Assembly: GCF_000426685.1 (NCBI RefSeq)
Contig: NZ_AUFV01000018.1
Coordinates: forward strand, 1-64,000
Length of the DNA: 64,000 nt
Origin: Solimonas flava DSM 18980
GTDB taxonomy: Bacteria > Pseudomonadota > Gammaproteobacteria > Nevskiales > Nevskiaceae
Reading direction: 5' to 3'
The notes below the pieces were generated by a model that saw only the letters and a program-made list of their open reading frames with translations, made no database searches and was not told the DNA's origin. The position numbers and the translations under genes were made by a program. Below are positions 1-8,604 of the stretch, one piece after another (position 1 is the first letter of the stretch; every line of letters starts with the position of its first letter).

Positions 1-123
1 GAAGCTGGTGAATTGACTGCCCTGGTCGGTGTTGAAAATCTCCGGGCACCCGTGCCTGGCGATGGCTTCTTCAACGGCCTCGACACAGAAATCCGGCGTT
101 GGAATACGCTGCGCTATTCCGGT
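1..123 (-). mobile_element. IS3-family transposase fragment (rve/DDE core), truncated
   Basis: On the minus strand the frame open from 123 down to the window edge reads ...PDFCVEAVEEAIARHG followed by PEIFNTDQGSQFTSF. The NTDQGSQFTS block holds the second catalytic Asp of the DDE integrase core of IS3-type OrfB transposases. A TAG in the same frame (124-126) closes it on its N-terminal side, so the first half of the protein is missing here; the C-terminal side leaves the window. Nothing resembling an IS terminal inverted repeat could be placed at the junction. It sits about 20 bp behind the stop of the acetamidase-like gene, so that gene was not interrupted. I read it as the remnant of an old insertion; a sequence-assembly junction cannot be excluded from this window. 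Confidence 0.72.
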
Positions 124-145
124 CTACGAAGAAAGCGCGCACTCG

Positions 146-1447
146 TCACGATGCCGGCGCGGTGGCGCGCTCGAGCGTCGCCAGCCGCGCCTTGTCGATC
201 TTCGCCGCCACGCCCACGCTGCGCCCCGCCAGATTCGGCACGCTGTACTGCACGGAGGTGCCGAGCAGCTGCGCGCTTTCGGACAGGCTCAGGCCGTAAT
301 CCTGCTGCAGCCATAGCACGAGGCCGGCGGTGGCCTGACGCAGCGCTTCGTCGAGCGAGCCGGCCTGGCCGAGCGTCATGATCTGCGTCGGCGATTCGAC
401 GCGCGGCATCGGGATCGGTTTGCCCCTGATGAGGTCGACCGTCAGCTCGACGTCCATCGACGTCTCCAGCGCGTATTGCGTCGTTTCGCCGTCGCCCTGC
501 AGCGCGTGCGCGTCGCCGACGTAGAGCAGCGCGCCGGGCTGCTGCACCGGCAGGTAGACGGTGTTGCCTTCGACGATCTCGTTGAAGTCCATGTTGCCGC
601 CGAAGCTGCCGGTATCGCCGGTCGAGATCGGCGCGGAGCCGAAGCCGGGCGCGACGGCGAGTCCGCCGAGCATCGGCCTCAGCGGCACTTCGAAGTGCTT
701 CAGCTTGCCGTCGGCCTTTTGCGGATAGCCGACCCCGCGCTCGCGGTCGAGCGTCCAGCGGACCGGCTTGCCGAGTTCGGCGGTGCGGCCGGCAAGGCGC
801 ACGCTCTGCGCGCGGCCGACGATCATGTCGAGGCTGTCGGCGTAGTCGCGGTTGAGCTGCAGGCGCCGGATCGTCACCGCCAGCGTGTCGCCCGGCGCGG
901 CACCGGCGATATAGAACGGCCCGGTCTGCGGATTGCCGAACAGCGCGACGGTGACGCCGCGCTCGTCGACGCCGCCGGAGTCGATGGTCTTGGTGCGGAT
1001 GGTGTCGCCCGGCCACAGCGTCAGCGCCGGCGCGCGATGCGGCGAGAACTCGTTGGACCAGCTCGTCGGCGCGTAGTCGATCGTTCGCGGCGGGCCGGCC
1101 GGCCGCTCCGGCAGGCGGCGCGCGGTGAAGCGGTGCGTGACGCGGCGCTGCGCGTCGTTCGGGTCGGGCACCTCGGCACTGCCGCTGAACGTATCGCCCT
1201 GCAGTCTGGCCTCGAAGGTGTAGCGGGCGCCGTGCGCATCGGTGACGTGGTAGCGCAGCGTGCGGCCGTGGCGCTCGCCGCTCAGCGGGTCGCCGTCGAA
1301 GATGCCGGCCAGCTTGCCGTCCTGCTCTTCCAGATGCAGCGGCTGGTAGACGGGGTTGCCCCAGTAGTCGCTGACGACGAGCCAGTCCGTCGCGGCGGCG
1401 ACGGCGGGCAGCGGCAGCAGGCACAGCAGCAGGGCATGCAGGCGCAT
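146..1447 (-). CDS. Exported acetamidase/formamidase family protein
   Basis: 433 aa. The start at 1447 gives a clean signal peptide (MRLHALLLCLLPLPAVAA); a longer in-frame start would put 19 residues before it. The body has the acetamidase/formamidase (FmdA/AmdA) landmarks in order: WPGDTIRTKTID, GPFYIAGAAPGDTLAV, GGNMDFNEIVEGNTVYLPV and LLYVGDAHALQGDGE. Family members hydrolyse short amides to the acid and ammonia, with metal-binding His/Asp/Glu residues in these blocks. Most characterised members are cytoplasmic, so the signal peptide is unusual and suggests a periplasmic enzyme. Substrate not predictable. It is divergent from the DUF1415 gene and is followed by an IS3 remnant. Confidence 0.85.
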   Translation of the reverse strand: MRLHALLLCLLPLPAVAAATDWLVVSDYWGNPVYQPLHLEEQDGKLAGIFDGDPLSGERHGRTLRYHVTDAHGARYTFEARLQGDTFSGSAEVPDPNDAQRRVTHRFTARRLPERPAGPPRTIDYAPTSWSNEFSPHRAPALTLWPGDTIRTKTIDSGGVDERGVTVALFGNPQTGPFYIAGAAPGDTLAVTIRRLQLNRDYADSLDMIVGRAQSVRLAGRTAELGKPVRWTLDRERGVGYPQKADGKLKHFEVPLRPMLGGLAVAPGFGSAPISTGDTGSFGGNMDFNEIVEGNTVYLPVQQPGALLYVGDAHALQGDGETTQYALETSMDVELTVDLIRGKPIPMPRVESPTQIMTLGQAGSLDEALRQATAGLVLWLQQDYGLSLSESAQLLGTSVQYSVPNLAGRSVGVAAKIDKARLATLERATAPAS

Positions 1448-1569
1448 GGCGGATTCCCGAACGGATGGAGCCCCGAGCTTGCCCGCGCCGGGCGGCTGCG
1501 GCAACGCGCCCCGGGCACGCGCCGGGCAAAGCCATTACGCTACGCGCCCGTAACCGCCGTACCGCAGCC

Positions 1570-2121
1570 GTGCACCCGATCGAAGCCGAAGTTCGCCAGT
1601 GGCTCGATGACATCGTCATCGGCCTCAACCTCTGTCCTTTCGCCGCCCGTCCGGCCCGCGCCGGCCGCGTGCGCGTGGTCGTCAGCGAGTCGCGCGAGGA
1701 GCTGGACCTGCTCGCCGAGCTGCAGCTGGAGCTGGCCAAGCTCGATGACACGCCGACCGCCGAGATCGAGACGACGCTGATCGCGGTGCCGCACATGCTC
1801 GCCGACTTCGCCGAGTACAACGATTTCTTCGATCAGGTCGACGGCCTGCTCGACCAGTTCGAATGGAGCGGGCTCTATCAGGTCGCCAGCTTCCATCCGG
1901 ACTACCAGTTCGAGGGCACGCTGCCGGACGACGCGGAGAACCTGACGAACCGCGCGCCCTACCCGCTGCTGCACCTGCTGCGCGAGGACAGCGTCGAGGC
2001 GGCGATCGCCAGCCATCCGGACGTCGACGGCATCCCCGACGCCAACATCCGCAAGCTGCGCGAGATGGACGACGCCACGCGCACGCGCCTGTTCGCCTAC
2101 CTCGCCCGCGGAGCGCGCTGA
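1570..2121 (+). CDS. DUF1415 family protein
   Basis: 183 aa from a GTG start at 1570 (VHPIEAEVRQWLDDIVIGLNLCPF); the open frame extends upstream to 1465 but that part is low-complexity and lies in the divergent promoter region. The IGLNLCPFA block near the N-terminus, the central IETTLIAVPHML and the FHPDYQFEGT segment are typical of this uncharacterised family, which is common in gammaproteobacteria. No catalytic function is established. The stop codon overlaps the next start by one base (TGATG), so it is probably translationally coupled to the darP homologue. Confidence 0.88.
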   Translation: MHPIEAEVRQWLDDIVIGLNLCPFAARPARAGRVRVVVSESREELDLLAELQLELAKLDDTPTAEIETTLIAVPHMLADFAEYNDFFDQVDGLLDQFEWSGLYQVASFHPDYQFEGTLPDDAENLTNRAPYPLLHLLREDSVEAAIASHPDVDGIPDANIRKLREMDDATRTRLFAYLARGAR

Positions 2122-2714
2122 TGGCCAAGCGTCCGCCGCCGCTGGAGTTCGAGTTCGACGGCCCGAGCAAGTCGCAGCTCAAGCGCGAGGCGCACGAGCT
2201 GCAGGACGTCGGCAACGCGCTGCTCGAACTGCCGGACGACGTGATGGCGCGCATCGTCGCCGACGAGCGCCTGCTGGAAGCGCTGCGCACCCTGCGCACG
2301 ATCCGCTCGCACGAGGCCCGCCGCCGCCACGGCCAGTATGTCGGCAAGCTGCTGCGCGTCGCCGACGTGCAGCAGCTGCGCGACGGCATCGCCAGCTACT
2401 GGCGCGGCCGCGAGCGCGTGCAGCAGAACGCCGAGCGCTGGCGCGAGCGCCTGCTCGCGGACGACGCCGCCGTCACCGAATGGATCGCCGCCCATCCGGG
2501 CATCGAGGTGCAGCCGCTGCGCACGCTGATCCGCAACGCGCGCCGCGAGCAGGCACAGCTCGCCGAAGCCGCCGCGAAGCACGCCGCCGAGCACCCGGAC
2601 ACGCCGCCGCCGAAGGCGAACGCGCGGTTTGCAAAGGAACTGCTGGTGCTGGTGCGCGAGGCGCTGCGGAAAACGAAGGCGGCGGCGGACGCGGACGAAA
2701 ATCGCGTCGAATAA
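2121..2714 (+). CDS. darP: Ribosome-associated protein DarP/YjgA (DUF615)
   Basis: 197 aa. Starts MAKRPPPLEFEFDGPSKSQ; the conserved family core is seen as SKSQLKREAHELQDVG, ALLELPD and RSHEARRRHGQYVGKLLR. YjgA/DarP of E. coli associates with late 50S assembly particles. The C-terminus is Ala/Lys-rich with a further conserved LIRNARREQ segment. It overlaps the upstream DUF1415 gene by one base, implying co-transcription. The assignment is firm at the family level; the assembly role is by homology. Confidence 0.9.
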   Translation: MAKRPPPLEFEFDGPSKSQLKREAHELQDVGNALLELPDDVMARIVADERLLEALRTLRTIRSHEARRRHGQYVGKLLRVADVQQLRDGIASYWRGRERVQQNAERWRERLLADDAAVTEWIAAHPGIEVQPLRTLIRNARREQAQLAEAAAKHAAEHPDTPPPKANARFAKELLVLVREALRKTKAAADADENRVE

Positions 2715-2792
2715 GGCGTCGCCAAACGTATCATGCGAACCTGCGCCGAGCCGCCGAGCCCGGCACATGAGAGTCGACAAAAGGGTGCGCAG

Positions 2793-3419
2793 ATGGATCA
2801 GCCAGCGGGCAACACCTCCGGCGAGGGCAAAGCCGCGGCCGTTCCCACCGAAATACGCGGCTGGAACTGGGGCGCGTTCCTGCTCAACTGGATCTGGGGC
2901 ATCGGCAACGGCACGTTCATCGCGCTGCTGATGTTCGTCCCGTTCGTGAACTTCGTGATGCCGTTCGTCCTCGGCGCCAAGGGCAACGAATGGGCCTGGC
3001 GGAACCGCCGCTGGCAAAGCGTGGCCGAGTTCAAGTCCGCGCAGCGGAAGTGGGCCTGGGCAGGCCTGCTGGTGGCGCTGGTCGTTATCCCTTCGTGTAT
3101 CGCCTTCCCGCTGTCGGCATTACGACGCAACGACGCGTTCCGCGACAGTTTCGCGGCGATCCGCTCAGACCCGGAAGTGATCGCGGCGCTCGGCAGCCCG
3201 GTCGAAGCCGGCCTGCTCGTGACGGGACGCATTTCGACCGACGGCCCCGATGGCACGGCAGCGCTGCAGTATTCGGTGCACGGCCCCCAGGCCGAGGGCA
3301 CGGCTTACGTATACGCCGCGCGGCACGTCGGCCGGTGGGACATGAAACGGATCGTGGTCGAGGTGCCGAGCCTCGGCAAACGCATTTCGGTGGTCGCGGA
3401 CGACGGACCGGGCATTTAG
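2793..3419 (+). CDS. Coa1/Tim21-like membrane protein
   Basis: 208 aa from the ATG at 2793; an in-frame ATG at 2733 would add 20 unconserved residues. N-terminal part WNWGAFLLNWIWGIGN followed by hydrophobic segments (roughly residues 30-65 and 85-110), with an aromatic pattern seen in small bacterial membrane proteins. The C-terminal domain after the last membrane segment (VEAGLLVTGRIS ... AEGTAYVYAARH ... WDMKRIVVEV) resembles the cytochrome c oxidase assembly factor Coa1 fold. The soluble domain is likely periplasmic. Role in oxidase assembly is family inference only; no oxidase genes are nearby. Confidence 0.7.
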   Translation: MDQPAGNTSGEGKAAAVPTEIRGWNWGAFLLNWIWGIGNGTFIALLMFVPFVNFVMPFVLGAKGNEWAWRNRRWQSVAEFKSAQRKWAWAGLLVALVVIPSCIAFPLSALRRNDAFRDSFAAIRSDPEVIAALGSPVEAGLLVTGRISTDGPDGTAALQYSVHGPQAEGTAYVYAARHVGRWDMKRIVVEVPSLGKRISVVADDGPGI

Positions 3420-3420
3420 C

Positions 3421-4665
3421 TCAGGCGCTCTGTGCCTGGCTCCTTGCCCCGACCAGGAACGCTTCGATCTCGTCGATCCGCTGCGCCGCGTCGCGGTAGC
3501 CGAGCTGGATCAGCTCGCTGGTGAACGCCTTGTCGAACAGCAGGTAGCTGGTCAGGTCCGCGCTCTGCGCGTCGGGCGTGCCGAGGCCATCCATCACATA
3601 GCGGATCGCGCGCGGCATGCGGTGCGCGAGGGTCTTGGCGATGATCGCCAGATCGGCCGACGGCGAGACGATCAGCGGCTCGACGATGCGCATCGGCTCG
3701 CTGACGCTGTTCTGTACCGCTTCGTGCGTGTGCGCGGCATTGTGGAACGCGGTGACCAGCTCGTTCATGCGGCGCAGGTGGTCGACGTCGGCATCGAGAT
3801 GGTCGAGGAAGATGGCGTTGAGGAACACGCCGCAGATCTGCGACAGCGGCGGGCGCTGCAGCCTGGCGACCAGATCCGGATCGGCGGACAGCTCCGAGCG
3901 CAGCAGGCTGTCGGCGGCCTCCTGGCAGCGCACGCCGATCGCGAACACGCGATCGGCGCCGAGGCGGATCGCCGGTGACATCGGCGTCGTCAGGCGCAGC
4001 GCGCCATCGCCGAAGTACGCGGTCGAACCGGCGGCGGCGAGCGCGACCGGCGGAAACACCAGCGGGATCGACGACGAGGCGAGCACGTGGTCGAGCGTCA
4101 GCGTCGCCGGCAGCGCGACGCGCCGGCTTTTGTTCCAGACGGCATGGCCGGGCTGGCCCTGGATGAAGGTGAAGGCCTTGCCGGAGTGGTAGCCGGTGGC
4201 GGTGATGGCGACGGCGTGGAGATGGCCCCTGGCGATCGCCTCGGCGATGCCCTCGAAGCGCAGATGCCCGCCGAGGAAGCGGCGCAGCGGCGCGGCGTCG
4301 ACCAGTGCGTCGACGCGGCCGGCGCCGATCAGGCCGCCGAGCGCCATGTCGAGCGCGAGCTTGCCGCCGGTGCGCGCCAGCGCGCGCGCATCGGTGCGGA
4401 ACACGTCCTTGAACGTCAGCTGCGACCACAGCCGGGCGAGCAGCGCCGCGCCTTCGGCGAAGCTGGAGGCCGACGCCGCCAGCCCGGCGCCGTTGATCGC
4501 GCCGGCCGAGGCGCCGGCGATGATGCGGAACGGCGACGGACCGTCGCGCAGCGCCGGAATCTCGCTGATGCGCTTGATGACGCCGGCCTGGTAGGCGCCG
4601 CGCGCGCCGCCGGCGGTCAGCACCAGGCCGGTCATGCCCGGCGGCGGCATCGGGTTCGCGCTCAT
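3421..4665 (-). CDS. Patatin-like phospholipase
   Basis: 414 aa. The patatin Ser-Asp dyad is visible: oxyanion-hole GGARGAYQAGV near residue 20, nucleophile elbow GASAGAINGAG, and the Asp in FGDGAL at about residue 220. A GTG at 4674 is in frame, but the ATG at 4665 has a better spaced AAGG upstream. There is no signal peptide and no C-terminal outer-membrane barrel, so it is a cytoplasmic or membrane-associated lipid acyl hydrolase rather than a PlpD-type autotransporter. It converges on the Coa1-like gene with a single base between the stops. Confidence 0.88.
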   Translation of the reverse strand: MSANPMPPPGMTGLVLTAGGARGAYQAGVIKRISEIPALRDGPSPFRIIAGASAGAINGAGLAASASSFAEGAALLARLWSQLTFKDVFRTDARALARTGGKLALDMALGGLIGAGRVDALVDAAPLRRFLGGHLRFEGIAEAIARGHLHAVAITATGYHSGKAFTFIQGQPGHAVWNKSRRVALPATLTLDHVLASSSIPLVFPPVALAAAGSTAYFGDGALRLTTPMSPAIRLGADRVFAIGVRCQEAADSLLRSELSADPDLVARLQRPPLSQICGVFLNAIFLDHLDADVDHLRRMNELVTAFHNAAHTHEAVQNSVSEPMRIVEPLIVSPSADLAIIAKTLAHRMPRAIRYVMDGLGTPDAQSADLTSYLLFDKAFTSELIQLGYRDAAQRIDEIEAFLVGARSQAQSA

Positions 4666-4814
4666 GCCGTCCACCCTTCGGCGATGCAGGACGAGACAGT
4701 CATCGGCGGGCTCCGCGGCGCGGCCGGACGCCGCCGGTAATCCACGGCAAATCCGATGCCAGCTCGCGCCGCGACAGCGTCTTCGGCCATCATCGCGCGA
4801 CGAGAACCGCCCCC

Positions 4815-5228
4815 ATGCTGACCATCACGCCCACGCTTGCCGTTCCGCTCGCCGAAATCGAGTTCGCCGCGATGCGCTCGCAGGGCGCCGGCGGCCAGCA
4901 CGTCAACAAAACGGAAAGCGCGGTGCAGCTGCGTTTCGACGTGCATGCCTCGTCGCTGCCGGAAGCCGTCAAGGAGCGCCTGCTGGCGCGCCGCGACCGG
5001 CGCCTGACCGAGGACGGCGTGGTCGTCATCAAGGCCCAGCAGTTCCGCCGCCAGGACCAGAACCGCGCGGCCGCGCTCGAACGGCTGCGCGAACTGCTCG
5101 CCGCCGCCGCGGTCGTGCCGCGCGTGCGCCGGGCGACGAAGCCGAGCCGCGCGGCGAAACGGCAGCGCACCGACGACAAGACCCGGCGCGGCCGCGTCAA
5201 GGCGCTGCGCACCCGCGTCAAAGACTAA
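4815..5228 (+). CDS. arfB: Peptidyl-tRNA hydrolase ArfB (ribosome rescue)
   Basis: 137 aa, the normal size for ArfB/YaeJ. It carries the release-factor loop GAGGQHVNKTESAVQLRF, with the catalytic GGQ at about residues 26-28, and the basic C-terminal tail (KPSRAAKRQRTDDKTRRGR) that occupies the empty mRNA channel of stalled ribosomes. The codon-recognition domains of RF1/RF2 are absent. It releases peptides from non-stop ribosomes as a backup for tmRNA. Starts at ATG 4815. Confidence 0.93.
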   Translation: MLTITPTLAVPLAEIEFAAMRSQGAGGQHVNKTESAVQLRFDVHASSLPEAVKERLLARRDRRLTEDGVVVIKAQQFRRQDQNRAAALERLRELLAAAAVVPRVRRATKPSRAAKRQRTDDKTRRGRVKALRTRVKD

Positions 5229-5257
5229 GGCGGCGCTTTCCGCGCCGCGCCGGCACG

Positions 5258-6289
5258 CTACGCGGCGCGCGTGCAGCGGCCGAGCTGGGCGGGCTGCGGA
5301 TCGCGGTTCGGCGCGTCGCTGCGGTTGCCACGCCAGAGGTTCGGCTGCCACTGCGGCAGCGCGCAGTTGGCGGCGCGGTCGGCGCCGACATCATAGCCGT
5401 ACTGGTTGCGCTCGAAGCGGTTGTCCTCGAAGACGTTGGCCTGGCTCATGCTGTTGTCCCAGCACAGCACCGGCCCCGGATCGCGAAAGCGCACCGCACA
5501 GGTCAGGAACACGCCGGCGTGACGGTTGCGCTCGAAGCGGTTGCCTTCGAAGCGATTGCGCAGCGAATCCGACAGATAGATGCCATGCGAGCCGTTGGCG
5601 GCAATGGTGTTGTCGCGGATCTCGCTGTCTTCCAGATGTTCGGCGGTGATGCCGGCGGCGACGTTGCCGCGCACTTCGTTGCCGATCATCTTCACGCCGG
5701 CGGTGCGGTTGAACGAGACGCCGTCCCAGACCGCGCCGATCACGCGGCTGTCCTCGATGGTGACGTCGCGCGTGTCGCGCTCGGTGAGGATGCAGGCGCT
5801 GCGGCAGGCGTCCAGCTCCAGGCGGCGCAGCGTGACGCGCTCGCCGCGGCGCACGACGACGCCGCTGTTGCTGAGGTACGGATGCTCGGGCATGAACTCC
5901 TGCGGCGCCGGCGCGCCGATCAGGCGCATCTGCTCGATCGTCACGTCGCGGATCGCGCGCGAGGGCACTTCCTCGGCCGGCTCGCCGACGACGAGCAGCG
6001 GCTGGGCAACGCCGTCCTGCATGCGCAGCACCGTGCGCGGGCCGGCGCCGCGCAGGGTGACGCCGTCGCGGCGGATCGCGACCAGACCGTGCAGGCGATA
6101 CTCGCCGGCCGCCAGGCACACCGTTTTGGCGGCGCCGTCGGCCGGCAGCGCATCGAGCGCCTGCTGCAGATCGTCGCCGGGCCGCGGCCGCGCGTCGCAG
6201 CCGGCGTGCGCCGGCACAGTCACGAGCGCGCCGGCCAGCAGCGACAGCGCGGCCAGGCCGCGCAGGGTGCATCGCATCATCGAAGTCAT
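5258..6289 (-). CDS. Secreted right-handed parallel beta-helix protein
   Basis: 343 aa from ATG 6289; a TTG four codons upstream and ATGs at 6280 and 6277 are alternatives. A signal peptide (LAALSLLAGALVTVPAHA) is followed by a Cys-rich mature protein. The middle has repeated beta-helix coils of the pattern xGV.xxRxD..Tl.xn.i, e.g. VTLRRLELDACRSACIL, SRVIGAVWDGVSF, NTIAANGSHGIYLSD and NRFERNRHAGVFL, like pectate-lyase-type or NosD-type repeats. Family members bind or cleave polysaccharides, but no catalytic signature could be picked out. Convergent with arfB. Confidence 0.78.
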   Translation of the reverse strand: MTSMMRCTLRGLAALSLLAGALVTVPAHAGCDARPRPGDDLQQALDALPADGAAKTVCLAAGEYRLHGLVAIRRDGVTLRGAGPRTVLRMQDGVAQPLLVVGEPAEEVPSRAIRDVTIEQMRLIGAPAPQEFMPEHPYLSNSGVVVRRGERVTLRRLELDACRSACILTERDTRDVTIEDSRVIGAVWDGVSFNRTAGVKMIGNEVRGNVAAGITAEHLEDSEIRDNTIAANGSHGIYLSDSLRNRFEGNRFERNRHAGVFLTCAVRFRDPGPVLCWDNSMSQANVFEDNRFERNQYGYDVGADRAANCALPQWQPNLWRGNRSDAPNRDPQPAQLGRCTRAA

Positions 6290-6395
6290 GGATTCAGGCA
6301 AATCCGCGTTACAGTCGTCGCCGGTCCATCCGCGGCGTGGGCCGCGCTCCGGCGAGGGCGCGGATTCTGCGCCGCGACCGCAACGGAGTACAGCG

Positions 6396-6659
6396 ATGCC
6401 GATACGCTCCGCAGACGACGATGAACGCTTCCTGAAGGCGATCGAGGAACGCCTGGGCTGGACGCTCGGGCCGGGCCATCAGGCCGAGGCCCTGCGCCGG
6501 CGCCGGCGCGGTGAAACGGCCGAGGCGGTCGCCGACGAATTCGAGTCGCTGGCGCTCGCGCGGCGCGCGCTGAACGACCCGGACGCGCCGCTGCTGCCGC
6601 CGCCGACGCGCCCCGACGACGACGACCCGCAGCACTTCCCGAAGCCCGACCGGCGCTGA
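6396..6659 (+). CDS. Small acidic/basic hypothetical protein
   Basis: 87 aa, not recognised. The start at 6396 is preceded by a plausible ribosome-binding site (CGGAGT, 8-9 bp upstream). The sequence has an N-terminal helix-prone part (DDERFLKAIEERLGWTLG), a basic block RRRRRGE and a Pro/Asp-rich tail (LPPPTRPDDDDPQHFPK). No signal peptide or membrane segment. It lies between a divergent beta-helix gene and the heptamer repeat; codon use fits a real gene. Confidence 0.6.
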   Translation: MPIRSADDDERFLKAIEERLGWTLGPGHQAEALRRRRRGETAEAVADEFESLALARRALNDPDAPLLPPPTRPDDDDPQHFPKPDRR

Positions 6660-6711
6660 GCGCCGCGCAGGGGCGCACAGGGCCGCGACGAAGCGGCCCG
6701 ACCGAGCGCCG

Positions 6712-6779
6712 CGTCGGGCGTCGGGCGTCGGGCGTCGGGCGTCGGGCGTCGGGCGTCGGGCGTCGGGCGTCGGGCGTCG
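6712..6779. repeat. CGTCGGG heptamer tandem repeat (9.7 copies)
   Basis: Nine perfect head-to-tail copies of the 7-mer CGTCGGG (6712-6774) plus a partial tenth (CGTCG). It lies in the 232 bp between the small hypothetical gene and the ceramidase-like gene. Because 7 is not a multiple of 3, copy-number changes would shift any frame crossing it, but no credible gene does. A unit this short and perfect is a slipped-strand-mispairing candidate that could alter promoter spacing for the downstream operon. Confidence 0.95.
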
Positions 6780-6891
6780 ACAGGATCGTGACGGCTCGCG
6801 GCCGCGCGCAAGTGGCGCGTGGGGCGGATTTCTCGCTTGCCGCTGCCGGCGCGCTTGGCGATGCTGCGCGCGAACCAAGGAGAGGGGCGGC

Positions 6892-8604
6892 ATGGAAGCA
6901 GACCACTGGCAGGCCGGCGCCGGCAAGCGCGAGATCGTGTTCGAGGGCGAAGGCTTCGGCATGATGGGCTACGGCCGCGCCGAGCACGTGATCCGCGCCC
7001 GCTCGACGCCGCTCTACAGCCGCGCGTTCTGCTTCATCGGCCGCGACGGCGCGCCGCTGTTCTTCGCGCAGGCCGAGATCTGCATGGTGTTCCCGGAGCT
7101 CAAGCGCGCGCTGCTCGAACGGCTCGGCGCGAGCTATCCCGGCGTGTTCCGCGACGAGCGCCTGCTGCTGTGCTCGCAGCACACGCACTCGGCACCCGGC
7201 GGCTACTCGCATTTTCCGTTCTACAACATCTCGATCCCGGGCTTCCGGCCGCAGGTCTTCGAGGGCATCGTCGCCAGCCTCGCCGGGGCGCTCGAAGACG
7301 CCTGGCTGCGGCGCCAGCCGGCGCTGCTGAAGTTCGGCCACGGCGATTTTCCGGACGACGCCGACGTCGCCTTCAACCGCTCGATCGTCGCCTACAACCG
7401 CAACCCCGGCGTCGCCGCGCAGGCCGCGCGCGATGCGCATCGGGCGATCGAGCGCACGATGTGGCTGCTGTCGGCGCAGACGCCGGACGGCCGGCCGATC
7501 GGGCAGATCAACTGGTTCGGCGTGCATCCGACCAGCATCAGCAACAAGAACCGCTTCGTCTCCTACGACAACAAGGGCTACGCGGCCGACTACCTCGAAG
7601 CCGAGCTCGGCCACGGCGCGATCGCGATCTTCGCGCAGCAGTTCGCCGGCGACGTGTCGCCGAACGCGCAAAGCCCGGACAAGGGCTGGCCGCACGGCCG
7701 CTACGCGGACGATGTCGAGAGCGCCCAGTTCAACGGCCGCCTGCAGTGCGAGCAGGCGCAGCGCATCCTCGCCGAGCTGCAGACGGCGGCGCCGCTCGCG
7801 CCCGGCACGACCGACGCGCTGCTGGCGCGCCGCGACTTCGCCGACGTCGAGGTCGATGCCGATTTCGCCGGCGGCGTGCGCGGCGAGCGCACCTCGGCGC
7901 CGTGCCACGGCCTGGCGTTCTTCGCCGGCTCGCCGGTCGACGGCCCCGGCGCGCCGGCGCCGGTGGTCGCGCTGCTCGGCCAGTTCGCGCGGCTGGCGCG
8001 CTGGCGCGAGCTGCGCGCCGCACGCCAGGCCGGCGGCGCCGCGCTCGCCGCGGTCGAGGCCAAGTACCGCGCGCAGGCGCCGAAGCTGATCGTCGCCGAA
8101 ACCGCGCTCGGCAAGGTCGTCGGCATCACGCGCCTGCGCCGCCTGCCCGGCTTTCTCGACAAGATGGTCGCCGAGCTGCGCCGCCAGGAGGAAAGCGGCG
8201 CGCTCGACGAAAAACCGTGGGTGCCGAGCGTGCTGCCGCTGCAGGTCTGGCGGCTCGGGCCGCTGGCGCTGATCGGCTTTCCCGGCGAGATCACGACCGA
8301 AGCCGGACGCCAGCTGCGCGCGCTGGGCCGCGAACTGCTGGCGCCGCTCGGCGTCACCGACGTCGTGGTCTCGTCGTACGCGAATTCCTATTTCGGCTAC
8401 TGCACGACCTGGCACGAATACCAGGCCCAGCAGTACGAGGGCGGCCACACCACCTTCGGCAGCCGCACGCACGACGCCTTCCGCACCGAGTATCGCCGGC
8501 TGCTGCGCGAGTTCGCGCGCGCGCCGGCCGAGCGCCGGCCGGCGGACACCCCGGAGCAGACCTTCTCGGCGGCGACGCTGGCGCTGCGCACCGTCGGCAG
8601 CTGA
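6892..8604 (+). CDS. Neutral/alkaline ceramidase-like hydrolase
   Basis: 570 aa. Strong ribosome-binding site (AAGGAGAG) before ATG 6892. Family signatures: N-terminal GFGMMGYGRAEH, zinc-ligand segment LLLCSQHTHSAPGGY, INWFGVHPTS, and the nucleophile motif FAGDVSPN with Ser at about residue 256; near the C-terminus GEITTEAGRQLR and YANSYFGYCTT. Neutral ceramidases cleave the amide of ceramide to sphingosine plus fatty acid. Characterised bacterial enzymes are secreted, but this one has no signal peptide, so a cytoplasmic or different N-acyl substrate role is possible. The next genes on the same strand encode a TonB receptor and a PhyH dioxygenase. Confidence 0.85.
   Translation: MEADHWQAGAGKREIVFEGEGFGMMGYGRAEHVIRARSTPLYSRAFCFIGRDGAPLFFAQAEICMVFPELKRALLERLGASYPGVFRDERLLLCSQHTHSAPGGYSHFPFYNISIPGFRPQVFEGIVASLAGALEDAWLRRQPALLKFGHGDFPDDADVAFNRSIVAYNRNPGVAAQAARDAHRAIERTMWLLSAQTPDGRPIGQINWFGVHPTSISNKNRFVSYDNKGYAADYLEAELGHGAIAIFAQQFAGDVSPNAQSPDKGWPHGRYADDVESAQFNGRLQCEQAQRILAELQTAAPLAPGTTDALLARRDFADVEVDADFAGGVRGERTSAPCHGLAFFAGSPVDGPGAPAPVVALLGQFARLARWRELRAARQAGGAALAAVEAKYRAQAPKLIVAETALGKVVGITRLRRLPGFLDKMVAELRRQEESGALDEKPWVPSVLPLQVWRLGPLALIGFPGEITTEAGRQLRALGRELLAPLGVTDVVVSSYANSYFGYCTTWHEYQAQQYEGGHTTFGSRTHDAFRTEYRRLLREFARAPAERRPADTPEQTFSAATLALRTVGS

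Noticed and set aside
114-1820. 568-aa minus-strand open frame across the acetamidase gene
   Set aside because: It is a shadow frame, rich in Arg/Ala without family motifs; the acetamidase frame on the same strand is clearly the coding one.
6712-6779. CRISPR array
   Set aside because: Units are 7 bp with no spacers; a simple tandem repeat.
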